From JANQIO01 sp038746745 (GTDB taxonomy: Bacteria > Pseudomonadota > Gammaproteobacteria > Pseudomonadales > Halieaceae), in the NCBI GenBank assembly GCA_038746745.1, contig JBCDKJ010000018.1, positions 1 through 61,241 on the forward strand: a stretch of 61,241 nucleotides of DNA, read 5' to 3'. The notes beneath the pieces were generated by a model. It ran no database searches and had not been told where the DNA came from. It was given only the letters and a program-made list of their open reading frames with translations. Both the position numbers and the translations under genes were made by a program. Of this stretch, positions 49,911-60,500 are shown one piece after another. The stretch's first letter is position 1; each line of letters opens with the position of its first letter.

Positions 49911-52526
49911 ATGACGGTTAGTCGCTATTTGGCACTGGGTGCTGGCGTATTTCTCATATTAGTAAACCTCACATTAGGCTGCGGCGCCTACGCGGCAGAC
50001 ACCGAGCGTACAGTCAAAGATCTTCAGATGCCGGGAGAAGATCTACGAACCAGCCTTCGCATGATTGCCACAGAATACGAGGTCAACGTGCTTTTCGCAG
50101 ACAGCGTTGTGGAGGGGAAAGTAAGCCAGGCTATCAACGGCTCCTTCACCGCCGAAGAAGCACTTCAAGCTGCGCTGAAAGGCTCAGGTCTGGTATTGGA
50201 GTCTGACAATAGCGGAAACTTTGTGGTGCGCGCTGTAGGCAACGCCTCAGAGGCGCAAACCAGTACAGCGATATCGAGTTCAGATCAGCCAAGAGGCCGG
50301 TTGGAAGAAGTGATCGTAACGGGCACCAAAATCCCGCGTTCACTGCAGAACACGACAACCAGCGTAAGCGTCTGGGACATAGACACCATCGATAAGCAGA
50401 ACTTTGTGACGCTGGCTGACATCCTCAACCAAACCGCTAACGTTTCCACATCTAATAACGAAAGCATTATTACCATACGCGGCCTGCGAAATGAGGGGGC
50501 TGGCAGCTTTGAAAATACCAGTGACGTGTCTTCGGTTTACGTGGACGGGGTATTCTTGCCCAGCGCACTGTTCGGGTCTGGCGCGCTAAACCTGTGGGAT
50601 ATCGAAACGGCAGAGATTTTTCGCGGTCCACAGTCCACCGTTCAGGGGCGCAACGCCCTCGCCGGCGCTGTGGTGCTTAACACCAAGGATCCCGATAACG
50701 AGTTTTCCTTAGACGCTCAGGTGCAGATCGCCGACTATGACACGCAGCGGCTGTCCGCCGCAGCAACACTGCCAATCTCAGACACCTTTAGCCTGAGGCT
50801 GGCGATAGACGACACCAGCAGCGATGGCTTCATCTCCAATCCAACGCTGGACACTGACGCGTCAGACCGCAGCGAGGCCAGGACCATTCGGGCCAAGGCG
50901 CGCTGGCAACCGACAGACAGGCTGGACATAAAGCTTAACTACACCAACGTCGATAGCTATCGAGGTGATGGTCGAATCGTCGCCAACCGGTTCCCCTCAG
51001 AGCGCGTCACCTTGGAAAATATACAAAGCCGCAGTGAAGTCGAGGCTGATATCACATCGCTAAATATCGACTACGTACTCAACGATGTGTGGACACTGAC
51101 GTCGGTAACTGCGCGCAACGAATCTCCGTTCAGCCTTTTTCTTGACACCACAAATGACGAAACCGGCGGGGATAGCGTGCTGGATGCCACGGGGGAGGAC
51201 GAGATACTGAGTCAGGAGCTGCGCGCCAGCTTTCAAACAGAGCGCACGCGCGGCGTGCTAGGTGCCTACCTCTACGACCAGACGAGCGAGAACACCTCGG
51301 TATCCCAAGTAATACTGACCACCGATGACGTGCTGCCCGATGCGACCACGTTTGCCTCCATTTTCTTCGGAACGGGAAGCCCGACGCCTCCCCAGATTGA
51401 CCAGGGTGCATCGATAAGAAACCGGGTCGTGACCACCCTACCCTCATTTCCACTGGTCTTTAATCGTGCCAGTGACCTGCAGATTCAGAATTGGGCATTA
51501 TTTGGAGAAATCGACATCGACCTGAGCGATCGATGGAGCGCTACTTTGGGGTTGCGCTACGACAGCGAAAGCGTTGACCAGAACGTGTTCGATGCCAATG
51601 TGATTCCACCCATAGAAACCGGTGATGGTCTTGTCGACGCCGTTGTCACTGTGCTGGCCGGGCAGTTCAGCGAAGCGCTTGCTGTCGAAAACGTCGATAA
51701 TGACTACGGCGTCTGGCTGCCAAAAGCTGTCCTGAGCTACGCCTGGAATGACAGTGTTTCCACGTCCTTCAGCTATCAGCGCGGTTATCGGGCCGGCGGA
51801 CTGTCGGTCAATCTGTTCCGGGCTGCCTTGGCACCACAAGGTTCGTCGCAGAATGATCTTGAGTCTCTTGGGATCGTTAATCGCTACGGGGAGGAATTTA
51901 CAGATAACTATGAGCTGGCGCTGCGGTCACGTCTGTTAGAGGATCAACTCCAGCTCAATGCGAACCTGTATTTTATTGACTACAAAGATCAGCAAATCCG
52001 CGTGCAGTTGTCGCCAAACCCTCTCGACGAGCTCACGGCAAACGTCGGTGCATCCGAAATGTATGGTTTCGAGGTTGACGCCGCCTTCACTGTAAACGAG
52101 CGGCTTAGCCTGGGCGCGAACCTGGGCCTCGCAAACACGGAATTCACTGACGGCGTCGGTGTCCTGGATGGCGTAGTAAGCGGCGGCCTGGACCTGACCG
52201 GCCTGGAGTTCAGCTTTGCCCCACGCTGGACGGCCGGCGCGTTCGCGCGTTACCAGTGGCTATCTGGATGGTTCGTGAACGGGCGCCTGCGCTATACCGA
52301 TGAGAGCTTCGCAGAGCCCGACAACGACCCTCTTCAGGTCAATGACAGCTTCACTGTCTGTGACTTTATCGCAGGCTATGAAGCCAGCAGCTGGCGTGCA
52401 GAGCTTTTCGTCAACAATGCATTTGATGAAGACTATCTGACACTCAACAATGGTCCGGACAACGCAGCATCCAGTGTGGCGGGAGCTCCGCGTCTGTACG
52501 GCGGGCGCTTGGTAGTTCACCTATAG
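49911..52526 (+). CDS. TonB-dependent receptor with N-terminal STN signalling domain
   Basis: An outer-membrane receptor of 871 residues. The start at ATG 49911 has AGGAG seven bases before it; a signal peptide follows. Residues about 40-110 are an STN (secretin/TonB short N-terminal) domain, VKDLQMPGEDLRTSLRMIAT ... LQAALKGSGLVL, which talks to FecR. The plug domain begins LEEVIVTGTKIPRSLQNT, contains VYVDGVFLP and IFRGPQSTVQGRNALAGAVVLNT, and the barrel ends RLYGGRLVVHL. It completes the sigma/FecR/receptor trio and transports an unidentified ligand by TonB-driven uptake. Confidence 0.93.
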   Translation: MTVSRYLALGAGVFLILVNLTLGCGAYAADTERTVKDLQMPGEDLRTSLRMIATEYEVNVLFADSVVEGKVSQAINGSFTAEEALQAALKGSGLVLESDNSGNFVVRAVGNASEAQTSTAISSSDQPRGRLEEVIVTGTKIPRSLQNTTTSVSVWDIDTIDKQNFVTLADILNQTANVSTSNNESIITIRGLRNEGAGSFENTSDVSSVYVDGVFLPSALFGSGALNLWDIETAEIFRGPQSTVQGRNALAGAVVLNTKDPDNEFSLDAQVQIADYDTQRLSAAATLPISDTFSLRLAIDDTSSDGFISNPTLDTDASDRSEARTIRAKARWQPTDRLDIKLNYTNVDSYRGDGRIVANRFPSERVTLENIQSRSEVEADITSLNIDYVLNDVWTLTSVTARNESPFSLFLDTTNDETGGDSVLDATGEDEILSQELRASFQTERTRGVLGAYLYDQTSENTSVSQVILTTDDVLPDATTFASIFFGTGSPTPPQIDQGASIRNRVVTTLPSFPLVFNRASDLQIQNWALFGEIDIDLSDRWSATLGLRYDSESVDQNVFDANVIPPIETGDGLVDAVVTVLAGQFSEALAVENVDNDYGVWLPKAVLSYAWNDSVSTSFSYQRGYRAGGLSVNLFRAALAPQGSSQNDLESLGIVNRYGEEFTDNYELALRSRLLEDQLQLNANLYFIDYKDQQIRVQLSPNPLDELTANVGASEMYGFEVDAAFTVNERLSLGANLGLANTEFTDGVGVLDGVVSGGLDLTGLEFSFAPRWTAGAFARYQWLSGWFVNGRLRYTDESFAEPDNDPLQVNDSFTVCDFIAGYEASSWRAELFVNNAFDEDYLTLNNGPDNAASSVAGAPRLYGGRLVVHL

Positions 52527-52581
52527 GCAGTGTAACCATAGCGTCTTCCCGATGATGCTTTGACACGCTGTACCCAAACCT

Positions 52582-52606
52582 CGCGCTAGCTGACTAAGCT
52601 GGCGCG
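52582..52606. terminator. GC-rich hairpin after the STN receptor
   Basis: CGCGCTAGC-TGACTAA-GCTGGCGCG forms a nine-base stem with one G-T wobble and a seven-base loop, 56 bases past the receptor stop. No U-run follows, so it may stabilise the 3' end or aid factor-dependent termination. Confidence 0.35.
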
Positions 52607-52758
52607 CGATCGCCTGACCCTGCGTGCATGGCCGTTGTCCTAAGCGCAGGCCTCACTCCGGTTTTGTCATAAAAACGTGCGAAAACTGTCATGTCTCCTT
52701 AGCGCCAGCGCTCTACATTCCGCGCAGTTAATCAAAGAATCCCTGCGAGGAAACGCCC

Positions 52759-55185
52759 GTGACAGCATCACCCGGTAAGCGCACTGCGCTCTACACGTCA
52801 CTTCAAGTTCAATACAGCCTGAGAGCCAAGGCTGGTAGCGCCGCAGGCATGCTGCTGATCTCCAGCCTGGTGGCGCCAATGGATGCCAGCGCTCAAAGCC
52901 CGGCAGCGATTGAGGAAGTCATCGTCTACTCACAGCGGCGAGAGCAATCTGCACGGGATGTGCCTATTAGCATCAGTGCGGTGGAAGGTGACTTTCTTAA
53001 CCGAACCGGCATCGTCGAACTGGATGCCCTGTCAGACCTAACCCCTGGCCTGGTGATACAAGAGCAGAGCCCCAACAACCCCGGCTTCGTCATTCGCGGG
53101 ATCACCTCCGACAGCGGCAACTCCCAGGCGGCGCCCCGGGTATCGGTGTATTACAACGGCGTCGATGTGTCACGCTCACGCGGCTCCTACTTCGAGCTGT
53201 ATGACATTGAGCGCATTGAGGTCGTAAAGGGCCCCCAGGCGACGTTGTTTGGCACAGCCTCCTCGGTGGGCGCGGTCAGCGTTTACACCAACAAGCCGCA
53301 GCAAGAGCTCGCTGGCATGGTCACCGCCAGCGTAGGCAACTACTCGGCGACTGAGTTGCGCGGTTTCATTACCGGGGGAAACGAGTGGGTACAAGGGCGC
53401 TTTGCCGCCAGCTTCCGCGAGCGCGACGGCTTTATCGACAACATCGCTGGCAGCGATCGCTCACAGAACCCTGACAGGTTGCGCCAGGACGACATGCAGG
53501 CGATTGAACGCACCTCGTTCAGGCCCTCTATTCGCTTTACGCCCCGGGACGATCTCACCATCGACCTGGTGTACACCTACGAGGAAAACAAAGATTCAGG
53601 CACCTCGTTTAAAAGCGGCATATACGCCCCCACCGGCGGCAGCACCAGCCCTTACAGTTTTGTCGAGATGGCCGGCGCGCAGGATTCTGCACAAACCCTG
53701 GGTGCAGCAGCGCTGGGCATTGATCGGGAAGTGGAAGACCTCAATCTCCGCATCGAGTGGGCGATTAATGACAGCCTGACCTTAACCTCGATCACCGCTG
53801 GCCGTTCCTTTGAGTCTCTGGAAATCTTTGACGCCGATGGCACACAGGCCTGGTGGCTGGAGTTTGCCGAAGACGCAGAAGGTGACCAGTTCAATCAGGA
53901 ACTGCGCCTGGTGGGAACCACAGACCGATTCACTTACATCGTCGGCGCCAACTATTTTGAAGAAGACGGTAGCCAGGGTGTGCCCTTCTCTACAGAAGAA
54001 TCCATCTATCTGAACTGCGCGGGCGTGCTGGCCGATTTCATTCCCGCCAACTGCATTAACCCAGACGGCTCTGTGCCACTGCTTACCCCCATCCTGGCAG
54101 AGGCTGTAGGCGCTGACTTTGAGATTCTCCCCTACCAGTCCCAGTTTACGAACTTCGGCGAAAACACCATTTACTCGTTCTTTGCTGACGTCACGTTTGC
54201 CGTGAATGATCGTCTGGAGCTGGCTGCCGGTGCGCGCTATGTCGCCGAGGACAGAACCAGTGGCTTCAGCGCTATTGCACCCAATTCTGTCATTCTGACC
54301 TTCCTCGGCACGCCCGTACCACTGCTGCCCGGGCTGGTCGATACCAATGGCGCCGTGGTGGAAGCCTCTGACGATTTTGATGACATACTGCCGCGTTTCA
54401 ACGCACTGTACCGTTTTAACGATGACATCAATGCTTATGTCACGGTCTCCAAAGGTCGCCGCGCCGACGTCATCGACGTGGTAGCCGCTGTCGGCACAGA
54501 TGGCAATCCGATTGCCGATGTGACGGAGGTTCCCGAAGAAATCGTCTGGAACTATGAGACAGGCATCAAAGGCGTGGCTGCCGACAATCGTATCAGCTAC
54601 AACGCCTCGGTGTTCTATCAGGACTACTCAGACTTTCAGGTCACGCTGCAGGACGACGCTGGCAACTTCTTCACCGCCAACGCAGGCTCCGCCACCAATA
54701 TCGGCGTAGAAGCGGACGTTCGCGCCTTGCTGGGTAATTCCTTTGAGGTCTTTGCCAATGTCGCCTACATCGAAGCGGAAATTGATAACGACAGTGATAA
54801 TGGCGACCTCGCCGGCAATCGCTTCCGTCTGCAGCCAGAATGGACCACCAGCGCCGGCGTGTTCTACAACACCTTGCTGGTCGGCGATATTGGTCTCACA
54901 GGCTCCATCATCTACAGCTACCGCACCGACGTCTTTTTCGAGCCGGAGAATGAGCCCATTAACGGGCTGGACATCAGCGAGGATTCCTACGGCTTACTGA
55001 ATCTGCGGCTGGGTATCGAAAACCTGTCCCAGGGTTGGAGCATCATCGCGTTCGCTAACAACGCTCTGGATGAGGAATACCTGGTGGACGCAGGCAACAC
55101 AGGGGGCTCCTTCGGCAACCCCACGTTCGTTGCGGGGCCGCCTGCTTTTTACGGGGTGCAGCTAAACTACAGCTTTGGGCAGTAA
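52759..55185 (+). CDS. TonB-dependent receptor
   Basis: An 808-residue outer-membrane receptor without an STN domain. Start GTG 52759 has GAGG ten bases ahead. A signal peptide ends near SLVAPMDASA; the plug starts IEEVIVYSQRREQSARDVPISISAVEG and contains FVIRGITSD, VSVYYNGVDVSR and IERIEVVKGPQATLFGTASSVGAVSVYTN; the barrel ends in NYSFGQ. It is typical of the large receptor family in Halieaceae and sphingomonads, with unknown ligand. Its last 34 codons recur almost unchanged at 56211-56312. No sigma/FecR genes adjoin it directly, apart from the upstream trio. Confidence 0.93.
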   Translation: MTASPGKRTALYTSLQVQYSLRAKAGSAAGMLLISSLVAPMDASAQSPAAIEEVIVYSQRREQSARDVPISISAVEGDFLNRTGIVELDALSDLTPGLVIQEQSPNNPGFVIRGITSDSGNSQAAPRVSVYYNGVDVSRSRGSYFELYDIERIEVVKGPQATLFGTASSVGAVSVYTNKPQQELAGMVTASVGNYSATELRGFITGGNEWVQGRFAASFRERDGFIDNIAGSDRSQNPDRLRQDDMQAIERTSFRPSIRFTPRDDLTIDLVYTYEENKDSGTSFKSGIYAPTGGSTSPYSFVEMAGAQDSAQTLGAAALGIDREVEDLNLRIEWAINDSLTLTSITAGRSFESLEIFDADGTQAWWLEFAEDAEGDQFNQELRLVGTTDRFTYIVGANYFEEDGSQGVPFSTEESIYLNCAGVLADFIPANCINPDGSVPLLTPILAEAVGADFEILPYQSQFTNFGENTIYSFFADVTFAVNDRLELAAGARYVAEDRTSGFSAIAPNSVILTFLGTPVPLLPGLVDTNGAVVEASDDFDDILPRFNALYRFNDDINAYVTVSKGRRADVIDVVAAVGTDGNPIADVTEVPEEIVWNYETGIKGVAADNRISYNASVFYQDYSDFQVTLQDDAGNFFTANAGSATNIGVEADVRALLGNSFEVFANVAYIEAEIDNDSDNGDLAGNRFRLQPEWTTSAGVFYNTLLVGDIGLTGSIIYSYRTDVFFEPENEPINGLDISEDSYGLLNLRLGIENLSQGWSIIAFANNALDEEYLVDAGNTGGSFGNPTFVAGPPAFYGVQLNYSFGQ

Positions 55186-55662
55186 TTTGTTAGCCAAAAA
55201 ACGGTGAGCTACGCCGGGTCAGAGTCAGTAGCACTGTCTTTCCGTCTGAGCCTGGTACTAATGAGTCATACCACGCTGAGAATCATGGGAAGAGAAGCCC
55301 AGTATGAGCACGGCAGCTGCCATCCCGATGTTCATGATATTCACGCCCTACACCAGCCTCGTGCGCCACATACACAAGCGTAGCAATCGCTGCCCTGCCA
55401 TGTCAGTGACGTATCACAGAACGGTGTTACCATTGTGAAGGTCCATGGCTCAGAGCCAATGACGGCAGTACTAGGTAAACTGAGTGAGTAAGAACACGCA
55501 AACCCCTCTAGCGCTCATAGTGGTGAACGCCTGACGCGCCTCCTAAAAGTTAGTCAGTATTACTCTACACAGTCAGCACGCGCGTGCAGTTGATTAGCAA
55601 ATAGAATATTCTGCGAAGGCGGACAAACGCGGCCCAGAATCACCTGACCAATAGGTATCTTT
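55186..55662. other. Intergenic region with a possible decayed small-membrane-protein gene
   Basis: These 477 bases hold no intact gene. A minus-strand frame at 55258-55335 reads NIGMAAAVLILGFSSHD and then stops after 25 residues. Its start resembles the beginning of the intact small membrane protein at 56335-56718 (HIGMVATVLMFGV), and it occupies the same position relative to a receptor 3' end. It may be a decayed duplicate. Nothing else was recognised. Confidence 0.3.
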
Positions 55663-56139
55663 ATGAAATCAACAGCATTGGCAATCGTCTGTTCTTTTAT
55701 TGCGCTCACCGGTCTGAACCCTGCTGAGGCACAAGCAACAGATTATGTGGCGACGGTAATAATGGACGGAACAGGTAACACGGTCACCGTTTTTACCAAC
55801 GCATCAGGCGAACTGGTCGCGCAATTTGACGGAAATACTCTAAACCTCCCACCCGGATTGTCTGTTGAGATCAGTGCGACGCGCCAAGTGAGCAACACCG
55901 GTGACGTGACCTACAATATCAACGCCGTCGGTACACCGAGGCCAGCAACCGCAAGCGAAATTGAAATCGCCGCAATGGCAGTTTCGGAATCCTCGTCGAG
56001 CAACACTAGCAATGCTATGCTTTCGTCAACTCCGCCTCCTGACGAAGACTACAGCCTGCAAATCGATATCAATGCGGCGCTAACGTTTAATAGCGCTTGT
56101 GGCAACACAGACACTGCAGGGCAGTCTGCATCTTGTTAA
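55663..56139 (+). CDS. Hypothetical secreted protein
   Basis: No family recognised. The 158-residue product has a clear signal peptide (STALAIVCSFIALTGLNPAEAQA). The mature part begins with a short beta-rich section (YVATVIMDGTGNTVTVFTNASGELVAQFDGNTLNLP), continues with VSNTGDVTYNINAVGTPRPATASEIEIAAM, a low-complexity Ser/Asn stretch (SESSSSNTSNAM), and a C terminus with two cysteines (NSACGNTDTAGQSASC) that could form a disulfide. It sits between the receptor and its duplicated 3' fragment and may be expressed with neither. Confidence 0.6.
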   Translation: MKSTALAIVCSFIALTGLNPAEAQATDYVATVIMDGTGNTVTVFTNASGELVAQFDGNTLNLPPGLSVEISATRQVSNTGDVTYNINAVGTPRPATASEIEIAAMAVSESSSSNTSNAMLSSTPPPDEDYSLQIDINAALTFNSACGNTDTAGQSASC

Positions 56140-56210
56140 AGATGCCTCTGCCAGCGGCATTGCAAAGAAGGTTTCGAGACCTGCATTGGGCAGGGCGGTA
56201 GTGCCGGCAA

Positions 56211-56312
56211 GTAGACGCAGGCAACACAGGGGGCTCCTTCGGCAACCCCACGTTCGTTGCGGGCCCGCCTGCTTTTTACGGGGTGCAGCTCAATTACGCC
56301 TTTGGCGAATAA
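56211..56312 (+). pseudogene. Duplicated 3' end of a TonB-dependent receptor (34 codons)
   Basis: The frame VDAGNTGGSFGNPTFVAGPP continues to FYGVQLNYAFGE and a stop. It matches the last 34 codons of the receptor at 55084-55185 with about nine base changes in 102, most of them in the last 27 bases. The matching starts abruptly at the GTA/GTG codon, with no similarity upstream. This is the tail of a second receptor whose body has been deleted, or a segment copied by recombination. Confidence 0.85.
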
Positions 56313-56334
56313 AGCGCTCGTTGCCGCATACGGA

Positions 56335-56718
56335 TCACGGGTTTGCAGCGGCTGGGCCAGTGTCAGCGGGCGCGCCGCTCAGCCGCATTTTACCGACCAG
56401 CAGGAAGCCAACGCCCAGGCCAACCGGCAACAATCCCCAGGCTGCATGATCGGACCCCGTGGCAATCCCTACTGACACCACAATCGCCACGCCAAGCGCC
56501 ACCAGGATCAAACCACACTTGTAGTCGGTCTTGTAACTACTGGCAACACCCACCATCCTGCGGATAGTCTCAGCATCCAGCGCAGTGCCTGTGTTAGCAA
56601 GCTGAAGAAGCGCATCGATCTGGCGAAGACGCAACCGATAAAAATACAGCGCCAATGTGACGGGAATAACGCCGAACATCAGTACGGTTGCAACCATGCC
56701 AATATGTATTCCGTTCAT
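56335..56718 (-). CDS. Small membrane protein of unknown function
   Basis: A 127-residue protein starting at ATG 56718, eight bases after GAGGGA. There is one transmembrane segment near the N terminus (GMVATVLMFGVIPVTLALYFY), a basic amphipathic stretch (RLRLRQIDALLQLANTGTALDAETIRRMVG), then two more hydrophobic segments (GLILVALGVAIVVSVGIA; LLPVGLGVGFLLVG). The middle may bind cytoplasmic partners. A family with this layout (DUF6249-like) exists, but I am not sure of membership. It is convergent with the receptor-tail fragment. Confidence 0.6.
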   Translation of the reverse strand: MNGIHIGMVATVLMFGVIPVTLALYFYRLRLRQIDALLQLANTGTALDAETIRRMVGVASSYKTDYKCGLILVALGVAIVVSVGIATGSDHAAWGLLPVGLGVGFLLVGKMRLSGAPADTGPAAANP

Positions 56719-56874
56719 AAGACTTCCCTCTTGAAGCAAACCGGGGCACGCCCGTGTCGATTGACGTGCGCCGCAGCGCGGCTTAGGTTTACCGCGACGT
56801 CATACTACCCCGCAAGAACGGCGGTGTGGCAGCACCGCACAGGAACCTCCGTTAAAAAACCGTAGAGAAGCAGC

Positions 56875-57531
56875 GTGAACGAGTCGCCAACAGAAGAGAA
56901 CACAACACCGTCCAGTGAATCCCAACCCACGGCAGGTGCTATCGCCGGCATCGAGAGGACGTTCCTGCGTTTGACCTTCTGGCAGACCATATTGTCGGTG
57001 GCAGGCGTTTTCACTGGCGCGGTTGCGCTCTACGCCGCCCTAAATGAGAGCCAGGCAGTGAGGGAGCAAACCGCCGCCTCTGTCTGGCCTTACGTGCAAC
57101 TCATCATCAGCGATACCAGCGACGATGACTCCGCCTCCTTTGAGTTTTCCCTGAACAACGTGGGCGTAGGCCCGGCTCGTATGCAGGGGGCGGTGGTCAC
57201 ACTGAACGGACGCGCCATGCCTGACTGGCAGTCGGTAACCGATGCGATACTGCCCAGTGGCGCGCGATTAGGCATCGATTACGGCAAGAGTTCCGTTGCG
57301 CAGAGAGTACTGGCACCGGGCGAATCACTGGTCGCATTCCAGACCCAAAACCGAGAGCTGGCGCTGGGAATACAGGCGGCCGCCTTTAGCGGCGCGCTTT
57401 CACTCACGTACTGCTATTGCTCTATCTTCGACAATTGCTGGATCAAATCCAGTGAGTCAGAGGGCAGTGGCCAACCCAATGAAGCCGTGGCGCAGTGTCC
57501 CAAGCTCGGTGCAGACCGCTTCCAGGACTGA
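56875..57531 (+). CDS. Hypothetical single-pass membrane protein
   Basis: A 218-residue protein starting at GTG 56875. A hydrophilic N-terminal tail of about 30 residues precedes one transmembrane segment (QTILSVAGVFTGAVALYAAL). The rest, about 160 residues, looks like an extracytoplasmic beta-sandwich: FEFSLNNVGVGPARMQGAVVTLNGRAM, APGESLVAFQTQNREL, and a Cys-rich loop LTYCYCSIFDNCWIKSSE that could form disulfides. I recognise no named family, though the layout is common among marine proteobacterial hypothetical proteins. It converges on the large Asp-box gene. Confidence 0.6.
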   Translation: MNESPTEENTTPSSESQPTAGAIAGIERTFLRLTFWQTILSVAGVFTGAVALYAALNESQAVREQTAASVWPYVQLIISDTSDDDSASFEFSLNNVGVGPARMQGAVVTLNGRAMPDWQSVTDAILPSGARLGIDYGKSSVAQRVLAPGESLVAFQTQNRELALGIQAAAFSGALSLTYCYCSIFDNCWIKSSESEGSGQPNEAVAQCPKLGADRFQD

Positions 57532-57545
57532 AGCCACAGCGCGCA

Positions 57546-60500
57546 TTAACGCCCTGGCGTCCAGGGCACTCTGGCAGCATCCATCGCCGACTTTAGCGCT
57601 TGGTACTCCTCTGCGACCAGCGTGAGCTGAGCAGCGATGTCATCGTGCAACGCGCGTCCAATTCGATAGGACTCGCGCTGCGCGGGCGTGGGCCCATAAA
57701 CGCTTCGGTAGGTTCTGAAGCGCGCATGGGACAACCTTTTGTCTACAGCCATCTTTTCCCAGGCGTGATAATCGCTGCGTGTTGCATTGGCCGTGAGCCT
57801 TTCTCTCTGGTTCAGCAGGCGATCCTGCAGAGTGACTGCGGTGGCGTACAGCGATGTATCGGCAGTGGAGCGCTTTAGCGCTGATAGAGCGGCACCGAGC
57901 TCTTCACTGAGCCGGTCAATGGCCTTTAGCGTGCCGTCGTACACCCGCTGCATCTCGTCAAGCTGTCGTTCGAATTGCACCCGCTCCGCCTGGCTGGACC
58001 CGGCAAGCACCGGCTCTGGGCGAATAGACACCACGTCAACGGTCTGGGTTTGGTCAATCGCCTGCAGCACACCGTCTTTGCGGATGGCCATGCTCACTGA
58101 GTAAGTACCAGGCGCCACTAAGACGCCGAAGCCCGCTTCGAAGTCCTCGCTCTCTTCCTCTGGCGTCCATGCCTTCATAGGTGGATAGCGTAAATCCCAG
58201 GCGACACGATGGAAGCCCGCCTCTGCGGAGCCCTCTATGTGCCGGATAACCTCCCCTTCGCTATCTGTCACAGTAAAGACTACCGCCGGGTCATCTTCGC
58301 GCGCTTCATCAATGATCACATCGAAGGATGGGAAACGAACGTCCTCGTTGGTTTGCTCAAGCACCTTCTCTGCATCTCGACGGGCAGCCTTGTCCGTAAG
58401 GATTTCCTCTGCCAGGTAATAGGTCAGGATGGCGCCAAATTCAGGATTTTTTGCGACGTAAAAACTGTCACCGTGATATGCCTGACAGCCGTTCCTGTTA
58501 CAGCCGAGGTCTCGACGTGGCAGATACCAGGGTGCCTGCCGCACGGGAAACAGAACCTGCGCTGATTTAAGCATGCCCGGTGTCACGTCTCGCAGTGCTG
58601 AGTAATCATCTAGCACATAGAAACTGCGCCCGAAGGTAGCGCCGACCAGGTCGTTTTCTCTTTTCTGTATAGCTAGATCACGAAAAGGAATGTTCGGGAC
58701 GCCGCCCTTCATTTTGGTCCAGCGCGCACCGCCGTCAACAGTAAAGAACACACCGAATTCCGACCCCAGAAACAGTAGCTCGGGCTTTACATGGTCCTGC
58801 ACGACGCGCCAGAGAATGTGCCGCTCGGGCAGGTTCGCAGCAATGCTCTTCCAGCGGCGGCCACGGTCTACGCTCTTCAGAATATAGGGAGAGAAATCCC
58901 CGTTTTTATGGTCATCGACCACCACGTAGACGGTATCGGGGTCATGCAGATCCGCCTTGATGTCGTTGACAAAAAAGCGACCCGGCACACCAGGTAGCTT
59001 GTCGATGCGACGCCAGGTTTTGCCGCCGTTTTCGGTGACCTGGATCAGACCGTCGTCTGTGCCGACATAGATCAGATTGTCGTCCAGCGGCGACTGGGAA
59101 AGGTTCACGATGGTATTAAACTCTGACATAGCGAATAGATCCCAGGGCGCATCGTAACTCCAGGTGCGCCCCATTAACGGCGCGTCAACGCGACGCTCAT
59201 TGCGAGTTAGGTCTCCCGAGATCGCCGTCCAGGTATCTCCATAGTCATCGCTGCGCCAGACGCGCTGCGTACCCACAAACAGCGTTTTCGAGTCATGGGG
59301 GCTGATCAGAATGGGGGCATCCCAGTTGTGGCGCTCCGGCGGCTCCCCTTCGCCAGCCTGAGGGCGGATATAGACCTGTTCGCCCGTGCGCCGGTCGTAG
59401 CGCGTCAAATTTCCTTGCTGCCACTCCGCATAAACAATGTCAGGATTGTTTGGATCCACGGCGGACTGATGGCCATCACCGAACAAGGTGACAAACCAGT
59501 CTTCATTGGTAATGCCATGCGCGTTCATCGTGCGGGAGGGGCCACCCAGAGAGTAGTTGTCCTGAGTTCCGCCATAAATATTGTAAAACGGCCTGTCGTA
59601 ATCGACCGCCACTTTGTAGAACTGGGTTACTGGCAGATTGCGAATGTGCCGCCAGGACTTGCCCTGGTCATAGCTCTCGTAGATGCCACCATCGGTGCCC
59701 AGTAACAGGTAGTCTGGATCACTGAAATCGAAAGCCACCGCGTGATGGTCGGTATGCCGGGTCGCATGCTCTAGCTTTTCGAAGCTATCACCACCATCAT
59801 CAGTCACGTGCAGGAACACGTCCGCCTGGTATACCCGGTCAAATTTGTGGGGACTGGCAAAGATCTCCTGATAGTAATGCGGGCCAGTACCCCCTGAGAG
59901 ATAGTCGTTCTTCTTATCCCAGGTTTCGCCTCCATCCTCTGAACGCCAAAAACCGCCTGTGCGGTTGGCAAGCTCAATCGTGGCATAAACGACATCCGGG
60001 TTTTGTGGCGAAATCGCGAGGCCTGTCTTCCCCATTACTTCTTCCGGCAGACCCTCTGTCAGTTCTCGCCAGGTTTCGCCGCCGTCAGTCGATTTATGAA
60101 TACCGGTGCCCGGCCCGCCGTCCATCAGCGCCGCCACCGTGCGCAGTCGCTGCCAGGAAACCGCATACATCACGTCCGGGTTGCGGGGGTCCATATGCAC
60201 CTCCGACACCCCGGTGTACTTATCATCCTTGCCGGTGTCGCCCAGCCCATTCCCCAGCACTTTCTTCCAGGTCTCGCCGCCATCGGTAGTTTTGTATAGC
60301 CCGCGATCTCCGCCGCCCGACCAGAGCGGGCCCTGCGCCGCGACAAAGACCGTGTTGGAGTCGCGCGGATCGACGCGAATCATGCCGATGCGCTCCGAGG
60401 CCGCCAGACCCATTTTCTGCCAGTTTCTGCCACCATCTCTGGAACGGAAAACACCTGAACCATAGCCCGCGTGTCGGCCCGAAACGTTCTCTCCGGTACC

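Noticed and set aside
57551..57567. Hairpin GCCCTGG-CGT-CCAGGGC as terminator
   Set aside because: It lies within the last codons of the Asp-box gene and has no U-run on either strand, so it is weakly supported.
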